From NCBI RefSeq assembly GCF_021655095.1, contig NZ_PPXW01000001.1:1724085-1775158 (forward strand): 51,074 nucleotides of DNA, given 5' to 3'. The stretch's first letter is position 1. Each line of letters starts with the position of its first letter. Made by a program: the position numbers and the translations under genes. Of this stretch, positions 37,310 to 46,303 are shown in pieces. The notes below the pieces were generated by a model, which was given only the letters and a program-made list of their open reading frames with translations, made no database searches and was not told the origin of the DNA. The DNA is from Clostridium sp. Cult1 (GTDB lineage Bacteria; Bacillota; Clostridia; Tissierellales; Tepidimicrobiaceae).

Positions 37310-38002
37310 ATGGATAAGAAAATATTAGTAGTAGACGATGAGAAATCCATTGCTGATATTGTAAAGTTTAATTTAGAAAAAGAAGGATATGTAGTTGATC
37401 TAGCCTTTGATGGTGAAGAAGCTATTAAGAAGGTTTATAAAATTTTGCCAGATTTAATCGTATTAGATATTATGCTTCCTAAAAAGGATGGATTTCAAGT
37501 TCTTAAAGAAATTAGAAGGGATTTCAAAACTCCAGTCCTTATGCTTACAGCAAAAGAGGAGGAAGTAGATAAGGTATTGGGTTTAGAGTTAGGAGCAGAT
37601 GATTATATAACAAAACCTTTTAGTATGAGAGAACTAGTAGCAAGAGTTAAAGCAAATATAAGGAGAGTCGAATTTTCAAATAACGATTTAAATAATGGAG
37701 ATATACTAGAGATTGGTGATTTACTTATCGATTTAAATAAATACGAGGTCCAAAAAAGAGGACAAGTTATAGATCTAACTCTTAGAGAATTTGAACTACT
37801 AAAATTTTTAGCATCAAGTGTAGAACAAGTATTTACAAGAGAACAATTGTTAGAGGAAGTATGGGGATATGAATACTATGGGGATATAAGAACTGTTGAT
37901 GTGACTATTAGAAGACTTAGAGAAAAGATAGAGGATAAAGATGGAGAATATAAATATATTATGACTAAAAGAGGAGTAGGATATTATTTCAGGAGGAGCT
38001 AG
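37310..38002 (+). CDS. walR: Response regulator WalR (YycF)
   Basis: OmpR-family regulator (230 aa). Receiver domain with DD at 9-10, phosphorylated Asp53 (VLDIMLPKKDG) and Lys in TKPF; C-terminal winged helix ends DVTIRRLREKIED...GVGYYF. ATG at 37310 is 8 nt after GGAG; a GTG nine bases upstream overlaps that site. First gene of walR-walK-(secreted)-yycH-yycI, the essential cell-wall homeostasis system of Firmicutes. Confidence 0.95.
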   Translation: MDKKILVVDDEKSIADIVKFNLEKEGYVVDLAFDGEEAIKKVYKILPDLIVLDIMLPKKDGFQVLKEIRRDFKTPVLMLTAKEEEVDKVLGLELGADDYITKPFSMRELVARVKANIRRVEFSNNDLNNGDILEIGDLLIDLNKYEVQKRGQVIDLTLREFELLKFLASSVEQVFTREQLLEEVWGYEYYGDIRTVDVTIRRLREKIEDKDGEYKYIMTKRGVGYYFRRS

Positions 38003-38005
38003 CCC

Positions 38006-39814
38006 ATGTTTTCAAGTATTAGATGGAAATTTATCATAGTATATTTTTTGCTTGTATTTATGGCTATGGTAATAGTTGGGGTATTTATAGTACAAAGATT
38101 TGAAGAACAACAATTGAATAATAGAATGAATAATATGATAAAGCAGATTGAATCAATAATAAGTACTTTTAGTTATCTATCAGAAGATGATTGGAATTAT
38201 TATAGTGATGAAATTCAGAAGATGTTAAATGAATGGAGATTTGATAGTTCTGAAACCCTTTATGTTATTTATAATGAAGACATACCTAGAATAATAGCCT
38301 CCTGTCATAGCAATCATGAAAAAATTAAAGGGCAAAATGCTCTAGTCTATAAATATTTAGATCCTACTTTGATTTTAGATGCTTATAATGGGAAAAGAAA
38401 TCAAATAATTAGAAGAGATTCAAATGAGAGTACTAAATTTCAACATTTAGCATATCCAGTGCTAAATGAAGTAGGCCAAATTAAAGGTGTTTTATATATG
38501 ACTAGCGATTTACAGGATGTATATAAAACTATTGATGAATCTAAAAAGATATTGACTAGTGCAACTATGTTAGCATTGGCTATAACTGTAGTATTAGGTT
38601 TTTTAATTGCAAGCAGTATAACCGAACCTATTAGAGATGTAACTAAAAAGGCTGAAAGAATGGCAAAAGGTGATTTTGACCAATTTGTAGAGGTAAAATC
38701 TGATGATGAAATGGGACAATTGGCTAGTATGTTTAACTACTTAACATTAAAGTTAAAAGATACCATTCAGGAGATGGACTTAGAAAAAAGCAAACTAGAT
38801 ACTATATTTAACTATATGGCAGATGGGGTTATAGCCATTGATATAAATGGACATATTATCCATGCCAATCCTATTGCTATAGATATTCTAGATTTAGAAG
38901 AGACAATAAATGAGGAATTTACTCATAAAAAAGTTTTTGCAATAGATAAGCTAAATTTAAAAAATATTGATTATGAAGATTTATATAGTCTTGAGGGAGA
39001 CGAAATAGTCGAGATAAAAAATATAGTTTATAGAATTAAATATGCGCCTTTTCGTAATGAAAGAAATAATATTGGTGGGATAATAATAGTGTTTCAAGAT
39101 ATAACTGAGCAGCATAAACTAGATAATATGAGAAGGGAATTTGTTGCCAATGTGTCTCATGAATTAAAAACACCTATAACTACTATTAAATCCTATACTG
39201 AAACTTTAATAGACTATAAGGATATTGATGAAGAACTTTCTAAAAAGTTTTTATCTGTAATAGATAATGAGTGTGATAGAATGGCACGGATAGTAAGAGA
39301 TTTACTCCAATTATCCAATCTTGATTATAATAAAACAAAATGGAAAATGGTGGAATATTCCTTGGAAAAACTAATTAAGGATGCCTGCTTAAAACTTGAT
39401 TTTTCTTTTAAAGAAAAGAATCAAAAATTGAAGCTAAATATTGAAGAAAATATGCCAAATATTGTAATGGATAAAGATGGTATAGAACAGGTTATACTAA
39501 ATATAATATCAAATGCAATAAAATATACTCCTAATAATGGTAAGATTCATATATCTGCAAAACAATTTGATAATAGTATTATAGTTACTGTAAAGGATAA
39601 TGGTATTGGTATACCAGAAGAAGATAAACATAGGATTTTTGAACGATTTTATCGAGTAGATAAAGGAAGAAGTAGAGCATTAGGAGGAACTGGACTAGGT
39701 TTATCTATTGCTAAGCAAATAGTAGAAGCCCATGGTGGTGATATTATTCTAAGATCAGAATATAATGTAGGAACTGAAGTGGATATAGTACTCCCTAAAG
39801 CTACTAGCCTGTAA
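38006..39814 (+). CDS. walK: Sensor histidine kinase WalK (YycG)
   Basis: Membrane histidine kinase (602 aa). Transmembrane helices at about 8-29 and 183-203 enclose an extracellular sensor region; then HAMP (about 202-255), PAS (about 262-370), HisKA with His385 in VANVSHELKTP, and the HATPase (N-box NIISNAIKYTPNNG, GIGIPEEDKHRIF, GGTGLGL). Begins 3 bp after walR with GGAGGA in the walR tail. Confidence 0.95.
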   Translation: MFSSIRWKFIIVYFLLVFMAMVIVGVFIVQRFEEQQLNNRMNNMIKQIESIISTFSYLSEDDWNYYSDEIQKMLNEWRFDSSETLYVIYNEDIPRIIASCHSNHEKIKGQNALVYKYLDPTLILDAYNGKRNQIIRRDSNESTKFQHLAYPVLNEVGQIKGVLYMTSDLQDVYKTIDESKKILTSATMLALAITVVLGFLIASSITEPIRDVTKKAERMAKGDFDQFVEVKSDDEMGQLASMFNYLTLKLKDTIQEMDLEKSKLDTIFNYMADGVIAIDINGHIIHANPIAIDILDLEETINEEFTHKKVFAIDKLNLKNIDYEDLYSLEGDEIVEIKNIVYRIKYAPFRNERNNIGGIIIVFQDITEQHKLDNMRREFVANVSHELKTPITTIKSYTETLIDYKDIDEELSKKFLSVIDNECDRMARIVRDLLQLSNLDYNKTKWKMVEYSLEKLIKDACLKLDFSFKEKNQKLKLNIEENMPNIVMDKDGIEQVILNIISNAIKYTPNNGKIHISAKQFDNSIIVTVKDNGIGIPEEDKHRIFERFYRVDKGRSRALGGTGLGLSIAKQIVEAHGGDIILRSEYNVGTEVDIVLPKATSL

Positions 39815-39864
39815 TTCAATCTTAATTGGGTTGTAATATATTTGTAACATAACTAATGTATAAT
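39810..39864 (+). promoter_or_regulatory. Internal wal promoter with WalR boxes
   Basis: TGTAAT (39832-39837), 5 bp, TGTAAC (39843-39848) is a perfect WalR box; another TGTAAT at 39810 keeps the 11-bp phase (two turns upstream). A TATAAT -10 (39859-39864) follows, placing the box over and just upstream of the -35, where an activator would bind. It precedes the secreted-protein gene and overlaps the walK stop. Confidence 0.7.
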
Positions 39865-39902
39865 ATTAATATCCCTTATTGTATGGTAAAGGAGGTTAAA
39901 TA

Positions 39903-40382
39903 ATGTATAGGAAATTAATGATCGTTTTAGTTGTTATGATAATGATTTTTTCTATATCCACAGCAGGGTTTGCTGCTTCTATAAATAATACAAAGCCTAA
40001 AGCTACAAAAGTGGATACAACTAAATATCAAGTAATTACACCAGAAGAAAGCTCCTCTTCCACTACTAAAAAGGTGGTGCTAATATCTGGTAAGGCTCCT
40101 GAAGGGACTAATATTATTATAGATGTATATGGGGCAATTGATTTAACAGGAAAAAATTATTCATTGGCAAAATTACCCAAGGAAGATGATTACACTTATG
40201 TTTCAAGTGTGACTATTAAAGCTGGAGATGTTGGTTTCGGTGAAGAGGTGGAATTAATACTTGGGATTAATAAGATAATTATTACTTTTGATGTACAAGG
40301 GGTACCTTCTGTAGAGAAAGTTTTTTATTGTTATGAAAAAGGGCAATTAGAGAGAAATCATAATAGTTCTTTTACTAAATAA
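39903..40382 (+). CDS. Secreted protein of unknown function in the wal operon
   Basis: 159 aa. A clear signal peptide (LMIVLVVMIMIFSISTAGFA, likely cleaved near residue 24) precedes a Ser/Thr-rich linker (ESSSSTTKK) and one compact beta-rich domain (VLISGKAPEGTNIIIDVYGA...) of the sort seen in extracellular Ig-like folds. Not a known Wal partner in Bacillus. It sits between walK and yycH, with its own promoter and WalR boxes, suggesting a cell-surface role tied to wall homeostasis. AAAGGAGG precedes the ATG. Confidence 0.8.
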   Translation: MYRKLMIVLVVMIMIFSISTAGFAASINNTKPKATKVDTTKYQVITPEESSSSTTKKVVLISGKAPEGTNIIIDVYGAIDLTGKNYSLAKLPKEDDYTYVSSVTIKAGDVGFGEEVELILGINKIIITFDVQGVPSVEKVFYCYEKGQLERNHNSSFTK

Positions 40383-40412
40383 AATACCATGGGTTTAAGG
40401 AGATGATTAACT

Positions 40413-41846
40413 GTGTTTAAAGAAAGGATAAAGACTTTCATACTCCTATCTTTGGTATTTATTAGTGTTTTTTTGACAAGACGATTATGGATACAAATGC
40501 CCTATGAGATATTTCCACTTTTTGAAAAAGAGGAAGCCTTGTCTGCGAATTATTTGTTTACAGATATGATAAAGCCTAATAAATATTTATTAAATTTTAA
40601 TGAAAAAAATCATACTATTTTTTATAATGATGACAATAATAATCTATGGACAAGCACTCGTTCTACTTTGGCAGATATTTTTTATTCTAAAGGTATTAAT
40701 ACAGAAATTATATCTGCTGAGGAATACTTGACGTATAATAAAAACAAGTCCATAGTTTTTTATTTTCCGGAGAAATTTAGCACTGATATATTAGCTCGAT
40801 CTTTAGATGTAATGAAACCAAATAACATTACAGAAAAGATGCCTAATGTGGATAGTATATATTTTTATTTAGGCAGGGAAGAACCTTATGTTGTATTTAG
40901 TGAAGGAAATCAACATTTAAAAGTTTATGATCCAAATATGGATGTGGAAAATATTAAATCAAAATTAAAGTCTATAGAGGAAAAAGACTATACTTTTTAT
41001 TATCCTATTAGAGAAACTTTAAATGCAAATAGTGATGCATATATTACTTATAGGATGTCAAAGGGTATGCCTTCGGTCTATGTACAAAATGAATTTAATA
41101 CAGATAATATTGAAGAAATTAGGAGTATTGCAGAAATTTTTTTCAAACAAGGTATTGATTATATAAGAGAAATAGTTGAAGACAATGGTTCTATTATATA
41201 TGTGTATAATCAAAAAGTATTAAAAATAAATCAAAATGGTTTATTAGAATATTTTAGTCCATTAGAGGGACTTGTAAAGGAAAGAAATCTCTATATTAGT
41301 TTAAATACAGCTTCTGAATTTTTATCAAACCATATAGGAGTCCCTAAGGATTTATATTTGTCAAATATTGAGGAAATAGAATCTGAAGAAAACTTTGGTT
41401 ATAGACTTACTTTTAAATATAGAATAAGGGGAATTCCTGTAATTTTAGGTAAGAATATAGCAGAGGATTTTATCCAAATAGACGTTTTCAACAAGTATAT
41501 TAGGAATTATAAAAGGTTTATAAGAAAGGATATGAATATAGAACCTTTTAATATGTTGGAAGATAACCGAATCCTATCAGCTTTTGATATTATAAATATG
41601 AACTACCAACTGTTACAAAAAGAATATATACAGAACAATGAGTTGACTGGAAAAAATATAGATAGTGAGGGATTAAAAGAGAAAATTTTATCTTCTATTG
41701 AGGATATTTCCCTAGCATATCTAGATCCTTGTACCAATAAAGAAAAGGATCAGTTAATTGGGGTATGGTTATTAAAGGTTGAAAGTACAATTTATGCTTT
41801 TGATATATATGATGGAAATTTGATATTTAGTAAAAACAATAATTAG
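40413..41846 (+). CDS. yycH: Wal regulatory membrane protein YycH
   Basis: YycH family (477 aa). N-terminal membrane anchor (TFILLSLVFISVFLTRRLW) followed by a large extracytoplasmic region with the typical YycH start of strand-rich segments. In Bacillus YycH and YycI bind the WalK transmembrane helices and lower its activity; in Staphylococcus they raise it. The start is GTG at 40413 with AAGGAG 10 nt upstream. Sequence is divergent, so the call rests also on its place before yycI. Confidence 0.85.
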   Translation: MFKERIKTFILLSLVFISVFLTRRLWIQMPYEIFPLFEKEEALSANYLFTDMIKPNKYLLNFNEKNHTIFYNDDNNNLWTSTRSTLADIFYSKGINTEIISAEEYLTYNKNKSIVFYFPEKFSTDILARSLDVMKPNNITEKMPNVDSIYFYLGREEPYVVFSEGNQHLKVYDPNMDVENIKSKLKSIEEKDYTFYYPIRETLNANSDAYITYRMSKGMPSVYVQNEFNTDNIEEIRSIAEIFFKQGIDYIREIVEDNGSIIYVYNQKVLKINQNGLLEYFSPLEGLVKERNLYISLNTASEFLSNHIGVPKDLYLSNIEEIESEENFGYRLTFKYRIRGIPVILGKNIAEDFIQIDVFNKYIRNYKRFIRKDMNIEPFNMLEDNRILSAFDIINMNYQLLQKEYIQNNELTGKNIDSEGLKEKILSSIEDISLAYLDPCTNKEKDQLIGVWLLKVESTIYAFDIYDGNLIFSKNNN

Positions 41847-41865
41847 TTTTGGATGGTGAAAAGAG

Positions 41866-42714
41866 ATGGATTGGTCAAAAGCTAAAACCATATTAATTGT
41901 GGCTTTTATTATAACAAATATATTATTGATCTATGTGATAGTTGGCGAAGACCATGTTAATGAACCAACTCTTAAAGATGATTTTATAGAGGATGTTGTA
42001 GAGCTTTTAGAAGATAAAAACATAAAAGTTTCTACTCAGATACCCAAAGATATACCCCATCTAAACACTATGGTAGTAGAATATGAGAATGTTAATATAC
42101 AAAAATTAAATAAGGATTATTTTAGTAATAGGGGAAATATTGAACAGAATGCTGAAGGGCTTGGGAAGATTAAAAAAGATGGTGAATCTTTTTTAATAAT
42201 GAATAATAGATTTATTATTTATGAAAACAAAAATAAAATAAAGCTTTATAATGATCTAAATAAAGATGAAGCTATTCGATTGGCAGAAGAGTTTATTAAT
42301 AAAGGCAAGTTTAAAACATCTGATATGAAACTTACTTTTGTAAAGGAAGAAGAAGGCACCTTTTACTTAGAGTATTCAAAAATACATGAGGATGTACTAG
42401 TTGAAAGGACTTTTACAAATCTACAAGTAGATAGTAGAGGAGTAAAAAGATTTGAAAGGTTATGGCTAAATGAAAAAGAACTGGGAGAAGCAGAAATATA
42501 TATTAGCACTGCACCTAAAGCCATATTGACCTTACTTGGAATGCAAGAAATATATGGTAAAACCATTACAGATATTTCTCTTTGCTATTATTTTGACCCT
42601 GAAAAGCATGACTATTTAGGGGAGCCTACTAATGCAAAACAAGGAAGGGCTATTCCGGCATGGAGAATTCAATTTGATGATGGGTATAAAATATTTATTG
42701 ATGAGTACTTATAA
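41866..42714 (+). CDS. yycI: Wal regulatory membrane protein YycI
   Basis: YycI family (282 aa). The N-terminus MDWSKAKTILIVAFIITN is the family hallmark, with one membrane helix at about 6-27. The extracytoplasmic part ends in IPAWRIQFDDGYKIFIDEYL. Partner of YycH in setting WalK activity. Followed by a terminator, so the first wal transcript probably ends here. Confidence 0.92.
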   Translation: MDWSKAKTILIVAFIITNILLIYVIVGEDHVNEPTLKDDFIEDVVELLEDKNIKVSTQIPKDIPHLNTMVVEYENVNIQKLNKDYFSNRGNIEQNAEGLGKIKKDGESFLIMNNRFIIYENKNKIKLYNDLNKDEAIRLAEEFINKGKFKTSDMKLTFVKEEEGTFYLEYSKIHEDVLVERTFTNLQVDSRGVKRFERLWLNEKELGEAEIYISTAPKAILTLLGMQEIYGKTITDISLCYYFDPEKHDYLGEPTNAKQGRAIPAWRIQFDDGYKIFIDEYL

Positions 42715-42715
42715 T

Positions 42716-42741
42716 GAAGAATCTATTGGTTCTTCTTTTTT
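42716..42741 (+). terminator. Terminator after yycI
   Basis: GAAGAATC/GGTTCTTC stem (8 pairs with one U-G), loop TATT, then T6. Confidence 0.78.
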
Positions 42742-42806
42742 ATTTGTATTTACTATATACTATTAATATATACTATAAAAAACATATTGCATTGGAGTGA
42801 ATGAAA

Positions 42807-43601
42807 ATGGGGATAAAGTTTTGCTCCCTATCTAGTGGTAGTAGTGGAAATTGCCAGTATATTGAAACGGATAGGATAAGAATATTAATAGATGGGGGTC
42901 TTAGTGGCAAAAAAATAGAAGGGTTATTATCTTCAATTGATGTTTGCCCTACAACTATTGACAGTATATTAGTGACCCATGAACATATTGATCATATAAG
43001 AGGAGTAGGTGTACTTTCTAGAAGATATGATATACCTATTTATGCTAACCAAAATACATGGCTAAACATGGAGAGAGCTATAGGTGAAATAAAAGGGAAA
43101 AATATAAAAATTATTGAATCAGATAAGGATTTCCAACTAGGAGATTTAGATGTACATTCTTTTAAAGTGTTTCATGATGCAGCTGAACCTGTAGGCTATT
43201 GTATTTATCATAAAAACACCAAAATTAGTATTATAACTGACACTGGTTGGGTAAATGATAATATGAGGAATACAATAAAAGATTCTTCTTTATACCTTAT
43301 GGAGTCGAATCATGATGTAAAAATGCTGAAAGAGGGAAAATATCCTTGGCATTTAAAGAAGAGAATATTGAGCACTAATGGCCATTTATCTAATTTAGAT
43401 GCAGGTAAAACTTTGTCTGAAATATTAAGAGGTAATGGTGAAATAGTTTTATTAGCTCATTTAAGTAAAGAAAACAATACACCTTCTATAGCCTATGAGA
43501 CAGTACGTGAATGTATGGAGAGTTATGGAATTAATGTACATAGAGATATGGACTTAGGTTTAACATATAGAGATAGGCCAACTAATGTATACACCTTATA
43601 A
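42807..43601 (+). CDS. walJ: MBL-fold metallohydrolase WalJ (YycJ)
   Basis: Metallo-beta-lactamase-fold protein (264 aa). Starts GIKFCSLSSGSSGNC; metal ligands are His58, His60, Asp62 and His63 (THEHIDH), later FHDAAEP and ITDTG. YycJ-type proteins act as exonuclease-like DNA enzymes in some Firmicutes; a role in coordinating replication with wall growth has been proposed. ATG at 42807 sits 9 nt after GGAG and is preferred over an ATG two codons upstream. Confidence 0.92.
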   Translation: MGIKFCSLSSGSSGNCQYIETDRIRILIDGGLSGKKIEGLLSSIDVCPTTIDSILVTHEHIDHIRGVGVLSRRYDIPIYANQNTWLNMERAIGEIKGKNIKIIESDKDFQLGDLDVHSFKVFHDAAEPVGYCIYHKNTKISIITDTGWVNDNMRNTIKDSSLYLMESNHDVKMLKEGKYPWHLKKRILSTNGHLSNLDAGKTLSEILRGNGEIVLLAHLSKENNTPSIAYETVRECMESYGINVHRDMDLGLTYRDRPTNVYTL

Positions 43602-43621
43602 TTGAAATGGGGGGAATCAAT

Positions 43622-44761
43622 ATGTATTATGAAAGACCACCTAAAAGAAGGGGAATCTTTTCATATTTTATCGTTGCATTGATTGGGGCTCTTATTGGAG
43701 GGATAGTCAGTATCTATATTGCACCAACTTATATTTATGGCAAGATAATTCCTATTCCGGATATTTATAATGTAGAAGCGCCTTCCAATTTAGTAGAACG
43801 AATAAATATTACTCCATCAGATAATATATCAGCCGTTGAAGCTGTAGCAAAAAAAGCTATGAGTTCTGTGGTAGGTATAACTACTGTTCAAATTCAAAGA
43901 GAATTCATTTGGGAGAGAGAGGTAGAGGGATTAGGTTCAGGAGTAATAGTAAATTCTAATGGATATATACTTACTAATTCCCATGTAGTAGGAGATGGTA
44001 GGGCTAAAAGGATAAATGTTTTATTTGAAAATGGAGATACTCTCCCAGGAAATGTTCTGTGGTATGATGCTTCTTTAGATTTAGCAGTAGTAAAAGTAGA
44101 ATCTAGTGGACTTCCTGCTGCAGACCTAGGGGATTCAGATTATTTAGAGGTGGGACAACTGGCTGTGGCAATAGGGAACCCTTTGGGATTAGATTTTCAA
44201 AGAACTGTTACATCAGGCATAATATCAGGTTTAAATAGATCCATAAGGGTAGACCAATATAATGTAATAGAGAATCTAATACAAACAGATGCTTCTATAA
44301 ATCCTGGAAATAGTGGGGGACCCTTGTTAAATAGTAAAGGAGAAGTAATTGGTATTAATACTGTAAAGATAAAATCTTCAGCAGCTGAAGGCCTTGGCTT
44401 TGCTATTCCTATCAATGTAGTTAAACCTATAATTGAACAAATTGTTAAACAAGGAGATTTTAAAATAGTTTACTTAGGGATTACTGGAATTGAAATAGAA
44501 AGATATGAAAGGCAGATGGGAGTAGAACTAAGTGGGGATAAAGGGATTGTGGTACTAGAAGTAGCTCCCAATACTCCAGCTGATAAATCGGGACTTAGAC
44601 CAGGAGATATAATAGTAAAGATGGATAATCAAGATATTGATAGTATGAGTCAACTGGGGAAGATTTTATATAAATATAGAAAAGGTGATAAAGTAAATTT
44701 GGCTATTATTAGGAATGGGAAACGACTTTCTTTAGAAGTTGTTTTTACCCAATTGAAATAA
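43622..44761 (+). CDS. HtrA/DegP-type membrane serine protease
   Basis: Trypsin-like protease with PDZ domain (379 aa), related to the HtrC/YycK gene found in this locus. Cytoplasmic basic N-terminus, one membrane helix (about 12-33), catalytic His121 (LTNSHVVG), Asp153 (DASLDLAVV) and Ser231 (INPGNSGGPLLN), then a PDZ domain (about 285-375, GIVVLEVAPNTPADKSGLRPGD). Degrades misfolded exported proteins. The start at 43622 has GGGGGGA 6 nt upstream. Confidence 0.93.
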   Translation: MYYERPPKRRGIFSYFIVALIGALIGGIVSIYIAPTYIYGKIIPIPDIYNVEAPSNLVERINITPSDNISAVEAVAKKAMSSVVGITTVQIQREFIWEREVEGLGSGVIVNSNGYILTNSHVVGDGRAKRINVLFENGDTLPGNVLWYDASLDLAVVKVESSGLPAADLGDSDYLEVGQLAVAIGNPLGLDFQRTVTSGIISGLNRSIRVDQYNVIENLIQTDASINPGNSGGPLLNSKGEVIGINTVKIKSSAAEGLGFAIPINVVKPIIEQIVKQGDFKIVYLGITGIEIERYERQMGVELSGDKGIVVLEVAPNTPADKSGLRPGDIIVKMDNQDIDSMSQLGKILYKYRKGDKVNLAIIRNGKRLSLEVVFTQLK

Positions 44762-44770
44762 GGCATTTAT

Positions 44771-44798
44771 AAAAGCTTGACAAACTTGTCAGGCTTTT
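44771..44798 (+). terminator. Terminator after the HtrA-type protease
   Basis: AAAAGCTTGACAA pairs with TTGTCAGGCTTTT (13 pairs, one U-G) around a 2-nt loop. The 3' arm ends in T4, then AT. Confidence 0.75.
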
Positions 44799-44866
44799 AT
44801 AAACTAAAGTTTTTTGCATATACTATAGGGGATTCTTTATATTTTTAAATGAGTGGAGCTGATTTT

Positions 44867-45034
44867 ATGTATGTGGTCTGTAATGAGCATTTAGAAAATG
44901 CAATAGAAGATTTTGTGGAAACCTATGAACAACCTCCAGATATATATGAATTGGAAAAGGTTTCATTTACTGATTGGGCGAGCCCCCATAGCTGTAATTA
45001 CTGTGATAATTTACCAAAGTATTTAGTGGTTTAA
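44867..45034 (+). CDS. CxxH/CxxC zinc-ribbon-like small protein
   Basis: 55-aa protein of the CxxH/CxxC type known next to wal/rlmH loci in Bacillus. The pairs are CNEH near the N-terminus and CNYC near the C-terminus, probably binding one zinc ion. Function unknown. ATG at 44867 has GGAG 8 nt upstream and gives the family's usual N-terminus (MYVVCNEHLE); an earlier ATG at 44849 is less likely. Confidence 0.85.
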   Translation: MYVVCNEHLENAIEDFVETYEQPPDIYELEKVSFTDWASPHSCNYCDNLPKYLVV

Positions 45035-45055
45035 TATTTTTAAGGAGGACTTTCA

Positions 45056-46198
45056 ATGAAAGTTTTTAATCTAGGAAGAATACCTATAAAATCTTGGGCT
45101 GATGAAGTGGAAGATGAAGCCCTTGAACAAGCTATCAATCTTTCCAATTTACCTTTTGCTTATTCACATATTGCATTAATGGCAGATGTACATGTAGGAT
45201 TTGGAATGCCTATAGGTGGTGTATTGGCATCGAAGGGAGTCATAATTCCAAATGCAGTAGGAGTTGATATTGGATGTGGAATCATTGCGGCTAAAACTGA
45301 TATTAGAGATATTAATATAAAACAAATTAAAAATATAGTGGACAAGGCTCATAATACAATACCTTTAGGATATAAACATCATAAAAGGCCGAGAGAATGG
45401 AAAGAATTTGACAACCCACCTAAGTCAGAAGTGGTATTTGAAGAGCTAGAGGCGTCTAGATATCAACTTGGTACCTTAGGCGGAGGAAATCACTTTATAA
45501 GTATAGAACAAGGTAGTGATGGGCATATATGGTTGATGGTTCATTCAGGAAGTAGAAATTTTGGATATAAGATAGCCAATTATTATAATAAAATAGCTAA
45601 TGAAATAAATAAAGAAATTAAATTATCTCCACTAAAGCAGGATTTAGCAGGATTATATATAGACTCAGAAGAAGGAGAAGAGTACTTTATTGCTATGAAC
45701 TATGCTCTTGAGTTTGCTAAAGAAAATAGGAATCAATTATTAGAACAATTCTATACTATATTCAGAGAAGAAACCGATTCTTATAAGATTTTACAAAAGA
45801 TAGACATACATCATAATTATGCAGCAATAGAAACCCATTTTGGAGAAGAAGTTATCGTTCACAGGAAGGGAGCTATTAAGGCTAAGTTAGGAGAATTAGG
45901 GATTATACCTGGATCTATGGGTACACCTTCATATATAGTAGAAGGGTTAGGAAATGAAGAAAGTTTTAATACTTGTTCCCATGGAGCTGGCAGAGTAATG
46001 TCTAGGAAAATGGCCAATAAACTTATTACGAAAGAGATGGCAGATAAGGCAATGGAAGGCATAGTTCATAAAGGGTGGCGAGGGGATTTATCGGAAGCGC
46101 CTATGGCATATAAAGATATAGAGGAAGTAATAATAAACCAGAAAGATTTAGTAAAGCCTGTGGTTAAACTAACTCCTTTGGGAGTAGTTAAAGGATAG
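45056..46198 (+). CDS. rtcB: RNA-splicing ligase RtcB family
   Basis: GTP-dependent RNA ligase joining 2',3'-cyclic phosphate or 3'-phosphate ends to 5'-OH (380 aa, short bacterial form). Motifs: ADVHVGFGMPIGG, GVDIGCGI (Mn-binding Cys), GGGNHFI, MVHSGSRNFGY, SHGAGRVMSR with the guanylylated His. No archease (RtcB partner) gene is adjacent. AAGGAGG precedes the ATG. Likely RNA repair rather than tRNA splicing. Confidence 0.93.
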   Translation: MKVFNLGRIPIKSWADEVEDEALEQAINLSNLPFAYSHIALMADVHVGFGMPIGGVLASKGVIIPNAVGVDIGCGIIAAKTDIRDINIKQIKNIVDKAHNTIPLGYKHHKRPREWKEFDNPPKSEVVFEELEASRYQLGTLGGGNHFISIEQGSDGHIWLMVHSGSRNFGYKIANYYNKIANEINKEIKLSPLKQDLAGLYIDSEEGEEYFIAMNYALEFAKENRNQLLEQFYTIFREETDSYKILQKIDIHHNYAAIETHFGEEVIVHRKGAIKAKLGELGIIPGSMGTPSYIVEGLGNEESFNTCSHGAGRVMSRKMANKLITKEMADKAMEGIVHKGWRGDLSEAPMAYKDIEEVIINQKDLVKPVVKLTPLGVVKG

Positions 46199-46200
46199 AT

Positions 46201-46266
46201 AGTAACTAGCTTGTAACTTTGTTGTAACCTTTATGTAACCAAGTAGCTCTATAGAAGTGATATACT
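46201..46266 (+). promoter_or_regulatory. Promoter with three tandem WalR boxes
   Basis: TGTAAC at 46212-46217, 46223-46228 and 46234-46239, each 11 bp apart (5-bp gaps), with AGTAAC at 46201-46206 in the same phase. An extended -10 TGaTATACT ends at 46266, so the last box overlaps the poor -35. This is the arrangement expected for WalR activation of the next gene. Confidence 0.78.
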
Positions 46267-46303
46267 CCATATATTACAATAAAGATTCAAGGAGGAATAA
46301 AAA

